Below, in pieces: positions 41,512 through 44,338 of a DNA stretch of 44,338 bases. The notes beneath the pieces were generated by a model, which was given only the letters and a program-made list of their open reading frames with translations, had not been told where the DNA came from and searched no databases. The first letter of the stretch is position 1. Every line of letters begins with the position of its first letter. The translations under genes and the position numbers were made by a program. Source of the stretch: Gemmatimonadota bacterium (lineage in GTDB: Bacteria > Gemmatimonadota > Gemmatimonadetes > Longimicrobiales > Gaopeijiaceae); the NCBI GenBank assembly GCA_028874995.1, contig JAPPGM010000111.1, forward strand, positions 1-44,338, written 5' to 3'.

Positions 41512-42606
41512 ATGGCGACTTCCCCGCTCCGAGAGAAGGTCCGCACGCACGCCGAGGATCGCCCCGGCGTCTACCGCTGGCTTGGTGCCGGCGGGCAAAT
41601 CCTCTACGTCGGCAAGTCCGTGCGCCTGAAATCGCGCCTCCTCTCCTACTTCCGGGAAGAGACCGGCAAGACCGCCCGCCTTGTGGCAGAGGCCGAAGAC
41701 GTCAACTGGGACTGGAAGCCGAACGAGTTCGCGGCGCTCATCCGGGAGATGCGCCTCATCCGCGCGTGGCAGCCCGAGTACAACGTGCAGCACAAGCGCG
41801 ACCGCCGGTACGGATTCATCAAGATCACGCGGGAGCCTGCGCCGCGGCTGGTCCCGGTCTCACGCGTCCACAACGACGGGGCAGGCTACTACGGACCCTT
41901 CGCGCAGACGGGCTGGCTCGCCCAGGCGGTGCACGACCTCTCGCTCGCGACGGGTCTGCGCGACTGTCCCGCCCACACCCCGATCCACTTCGGCGACCAG
42001 CTCGAGATCTTCGCGGGCGGCAGGGTGCCCCGGTGCATTCGCGCGGACACCGGGACCTGCCCCGCGCCCTGCGCCGGCCGCTGCACGACGGCGGAGTACG
42101 ATCGCCGCCTGCGTCTGGCCCGCGCGTTCCTCGAAGCCCGCAGCCGCGCGCCGCTGGCCGAACTGGCCGAATCCGTGAAGGCCGCGGCCGCCGACCTTCG
42201 CTTCGAGTACGCGGCCACCATCCGCGACCGCATGGAGACGCTGGAGAAGCTGTGGAACCACCTCTCCGGCTTCCGTGGGCAGGTGGAGAACCTGAACCTG
42301 GTGTACCCGGTCCCGGGGCACGGAGGGGACGACCGCATCTACCTGATCCGCCGCGGGAGGCCGTGCGCGGAGATGCCGTGGCCGAAATCGGACCGGGCGC
42401 GGCGGCGGGCCAGCGAGGTGGTGGAGGAGGTGTTCCGGCCGGTCCCGGCGGAGCGGGACGGGAAGCTGGATGGGGACGCGGCGGCCGAGGTGCTGCTGAC
42501 GGTGTCGTGGTTCAACCGGCGTCCGCGGGAGAGGGAGAGGGCGTTGGCGCCGGAGCGGTGGCTGGGGGGGGTGGGGAGGAAGCGGCGGCACCCGAGGCCG
42601 GCGTAG
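41512..42606 (+). CDS. UvrC-like protein: GIY-YIG nuclease, cysteine cluster and UVR domain, lacking the C-terminal half
   Basis: A 364-residue protein matching the N-terminal half of excinuclease subunit UvrC. The GIY-YIG nuclease is at ~15-95 (GVY at 19-21, YVG at 32-34, R42, NEFAALIREMRLI, PEYNV). Four cysteines, C175, C183, C187 and C191, match the UvrC iron-sulphur site. A UVR domain (~217-247, AAAADLRFEYAATIRDRMETL) would bind UvrB. The RNase H-like 5' nuclease and helix-hairpin-helix domains of the ~600-residue UvrC are missing, and the end is a basic, low-complexity tail. It differs from Cho, which lacks the UVR domain. It may make only the 3' incision or act as an accessory; a full uvrC may lie elsewhere. 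Confidence 0.82.
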   Translation: MATSPLREKVRTHAEDRPGVYRWLGAGGQILYVGKSVRLKSRLLSYFREETGKTARLVAEAEDVNWDWKPNEFAALIREMRLIRAWQPEYNVQHKRDRRYGFIKITREPAPRLVPVSRVHNDGAGYYGPFAQTGWLAQAVHDLSLATGLRDCPAHTPIHFGDQLEIFAGGRVPRCIRADTGTCPAPCAGRCTTAEYDRRLRLARAFLEARSRAPLAELAESVKAAAADLRFEYAATIRDRMETLEKLWNHLSGFRGQVENLNLVYPVPGHGGDDRIYLIRRGRPCAEMPWPKSDRARRRASEVVEEVFRPVPAERDGKLDGDAAAEVLLTVSWFNRRPRERERALAPERWLGGVGRKRRHPRPA

Positions 42607-42654
42607 AGGTGCAGGCTGATGCGTGGCAGTAGCCCGGAGACCACGCGGCTGAAA

Positions 42655-42830
42655 ACGCGCTGGACATTCCAATAGTCATATCGTGTGTCATAATCGTTCA
42701 GTCAAACATGTGATTCAATAATAAGTTGTTGATTGACAGCATCTTAGATATAGCGATGTTTCATCCTATGCGCCTGATGAAGATGGACATTTGATTGGAC
42801 ATATCATAGGATATTAATCTGGAAATCTTG
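42655..42830. other. AT-rich island upstream of the Fic gene
   Basis: About 175 nt of strikingly AT-rich, non-coding DNA interrupts the GC-rich sequence. It includes a perfect TTGACA at 42733-42738 without a good partner -10, and TTGATT (42791-42796) 15 nt before TATTAA (42812-42817), a possible promoter for the Fic gene. ATATC and GATAT (42801-42814) form a small inverted repeat. The composition suggests foreign origin. Confidence 0.55.
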
Positions 42831-42845
42831 CAGGGAGGCCCGACC

Positions 42846-44039
42846 ATGACGAATGACCGCGAATACCGGCGCACCCACCCCTGGATCAGCTTCCGCCACC
42901 ATCTGGAACGTGCCGACCCCATTCATTGGGCGTTGCTCGGAGAAGCGGCCGCCAGATGCGATCAGGTCGCTCGGGCGATCCTTCCGCCTGCCGATGCCCG
43001 CGAGATGCACCAGCTCTACCTGGTCAAGGGCGCGCGGGCCACGACCGCGATCGAGGGGAACACGCTGAGCGAGGAGCAGATCGGAGCACTGCTGGAGGGG
43101 CGTCTGGAACTCCCGCCTTCCCGGGAATACCTGAAGCGGGAGGTCGAAAACGTTCTGCACGCCGTCAACGGCATCTTCGCGCAGATCATGAACGAACAGC
43201 CGCCGGAACTGACGCCGGACTGGATCGCCGGCGCGAATCGCCGCTTGCTCGCGGGCCTCGGGGAACACCTCGAAGAGGGCGTGGTGCCGGGTGAGATACC
43301 GGTGCATCCCGTTGTGGTCATGCGCTACCGGGGTGCCCCGAGAGAGGATTGCGCCTTCCTTCTCCACCGACTCTGCGGATGGCTCGAAGGTGACGACTGG
43401 CCGGTCCGCCCGGACCGCCGCGAAGACCGCACCGCGTCGGCGATTCTGCGCGCCGTCTTCGTGCATCTGTATATCGCGTGGATCCACCCCTTCGGTGACG
43501 GCAACGGACGGACCGCGCGGTTGGCGGAGTACATGATTCTTGCCAGGGAGGGTGTGCCGTCACCCTGCGCCCATCTCCTCAGCAATCACTACAACCTCAC
43601 CCGTTCCGAGTACTACCGGCAGCTCGACCGGTCCAGCCGGGCGAACTCCGGCCGAGGTGATCCGCTGGATTTCCTGCTCTACTCCCTCCAGGGGTTCGTG
43701 GACGGCCTGCGTGAACAGAGCAGATTCATCGAGAGGGTCCAGCTGAAGCTGGCCTGGAAGCACTTCGTCTACGGTGAATTCCGACGGATACCACCGTCAC
43801 CGGCCATGCGCCGCCGCCGCGAGGTGACCCTGGCGCTCGGGCGCGTGTCCGGGGCGGTCCGCCAGCAGGCGATACCCGACCTGAGCCCCGATCTGGCCAG
43901 GCGCTACGCGGACCGGACCGGCAAGACGCTCACCCGCGACATGAACTGGCTGGTGAAGCGGGACTTCGTGGAGAGAGGGGAGGACGGGTACCGGGCGAAG
44001 GTGGACTCGATGCGCGCCTTCCGGCCCGCGCGGGCGTAG
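42846..44039 (+). CDS. Fic-family protein, class II (N-terminal inhibitory motif), with winged-helix C-terminus
   Basis: A 397-residue Fic enzyme, usually an AMP-transferase acting on proteins. The catalytic loop HPFGDGNGR (214-222) is complete. The N-terminal TTAIEG (66-71) fits the self-inhibitory [ST]xxxE[GN] helix, so it is a class II Fic whose own helix blocks ATP use. A Fic_N-like domain precedes the core. The last ~60 residues (LARRYADRTGKTLTRDMNWLVKRDFVERG) form a winged helix that could bind DNA. The ATG at 42846 has AGGGAGG seven nt upstream; a TTG at 42828 is rejected. The gene is GC-rich but starts after an AT-rich island and is followed by transposase debris, suggesting acquisition by transfer. 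Confidence 0.9.
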   Translation: MTNDREYRRTHPWISFRHHLERADPIHWALLGEAAARCDQVARAILPPADAREMHQLYLVKGARATTAIEGNTLSEEQIGALLEGRLELPPSREYLKREVENVLHAVNGIFAQIMNEQPPELTPDWIAGANRRLLAGLGEHLEEGVVPGEIPVHPVVVMRYRGAPREDCAFLLHRLCGWLEGDDWPVRPDRREDRTASAILRAVFVHLYIAWIHPFGDGNGRTARLAEYMILAREGVPSPCAHLLSNHYNLTRSEYYRQLDRSSRANSGRGDPLDFLLYSLQGFVDGLREQSRFIERVQLKLAWKHFVYGEFRRIPPSPAMRRRREVTLALGRVSGAVRQQAIPDLSPDLARRYADRTGKTLTRDMNWLVKRDFVERGEDGYRAKVDSMRAFRPARA

Positions 44040-44052
44040 CACTCGTGTCATG

Positions 44053-44304
44053 TCACACCTCACACGTCGGATAGAGGCGCTTGGCGCGTGCGTCGTCCGT
44101 CGTGAACTGCCAGTCTGTCGGCCTTGGCTCGGGATCCGGTCTCTGCCCGCCTGCCGGGCGGAAGTCGGCATTCCGCTGCGGCGGGATCATCCAGCCGACG
44201 CGCCGCCGCGGTTTGACGGCACCCGCCGCACTGTCTCGTGCGAGACGCTGTACCTGCTGGGGGGGCGGCACGAATCCCGCCGGAGGCCTGTCCCATTCCG
44301 ACAT
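44053..44304 (-). pseudogene. IS630-family transposase remnant
   Basis: An 83-codon frame that joins two separated pieces of an IS630-type transposase. VKPRRRVGWMIPPQRNADF recalls the segment between the N-terminal helix-turn-helix and the DDE domain. DWQFTTDDARAKRLYP recalls the extreme C-terminus (the usual form is WxFTTxDARxKLxRLYP). The catalytic DDE domain of ~150 residues between them is absent, replaced by ~15 unrelated residues, so it cannot be functional. I recognised the pieces by memory of the family; no terminal repeats were found in the short flank. It could instead be a short unrelated protein. Confidence 0.5.
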
Positions 44305-44338
44305 GCTCGTGTCCCGGGTTTTGCCGCGGCGACGGGCG

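Overview
The window is very GC-rich bacterial chromosome, densely packed with coding sequence. A SusC/SusD outer-membrane pair, a VPS10/sortilin-like BNR-repeat secreted protein, secreted M28 and cytosolic M20 peptidases, a DUF2723 membrane protein, a short primary sigma factor and many Tat or Sec exported proteins together suggest an aerobic heterotroph of the Gemmatimonadota (inference; there is no rRNA here to prove it). No rRNA, tRNA or CRISPR array was recognised.

Layout. 1-2.2 kb: the C-terminal end of 2-oxoglutarate dehydrogenase E1 (sucA) and a threonine ammonia-lyase with an ACT domain. 2.2-5.8 kb (minus): a tight operon of a Tat-exported type-1 substrate-binding protein, a Cache/HAMP membrane sensor with no output domain, and an OFA-type MFS transporter. 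5.8-9.1 kb: secreted M28 peptidase, quinone oxidoreductase, and a divergent DnaQ-like exonuclease; four 11-bp tandem repeats lie between the last two. 9.1-20.9 kb: a cell-surface block with a frameshifted sortilin-like protein, two outer-membrane proteins, a small haem-type membrane protein, several lipoproteins and a susC-susD pair.

20.9-29.9 kb (mostly plus): patatin and a VLCAD-like acyl-CoA dehydrogenase (lipid breakdown), haem A synthase and DUF420 (cytochrome oxidase assembly), a V4R-like protein on the minus strand, an orphan E1-alpha subunit, PspA-like and GlsB-like envelope proteins, and an M20 dipeptidase. A 29-bp double palindrome separates the last gene from convergent trpE. 30-34 kb: trpE divergent from a DUF2723 protein.

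34-37.8 kb (minus): a three-gene, stop/start-overlapping operon made of a six-helix membrane protein with a Rossmann-like tail, an Mre11/SbcD-like protein and a Rad50/SbcC-like protein. Several conserved active-site residues of both nuclease-complex partners are replaced, while the coiled coil and the CxxC zinc-hook motif remain. This is the best candidate for an undescribed system here.

38-44.3 kb: rsgA, the primary sigma factor, a dNTPase-like HD protein divergent from a UvrC lacking its C-terminal half, then an AT-rich island leading to a class II Fic protein and an IS630 transposase relic, which looks like a horizontally acquired edge. Several genes (8234, 8330, 20962, 28245, 41402, 41512) carry a -10-like hexamer 6-9 nt before the start codon and no Shine-Dalgarno site, which suggests leaderless mRNAs.
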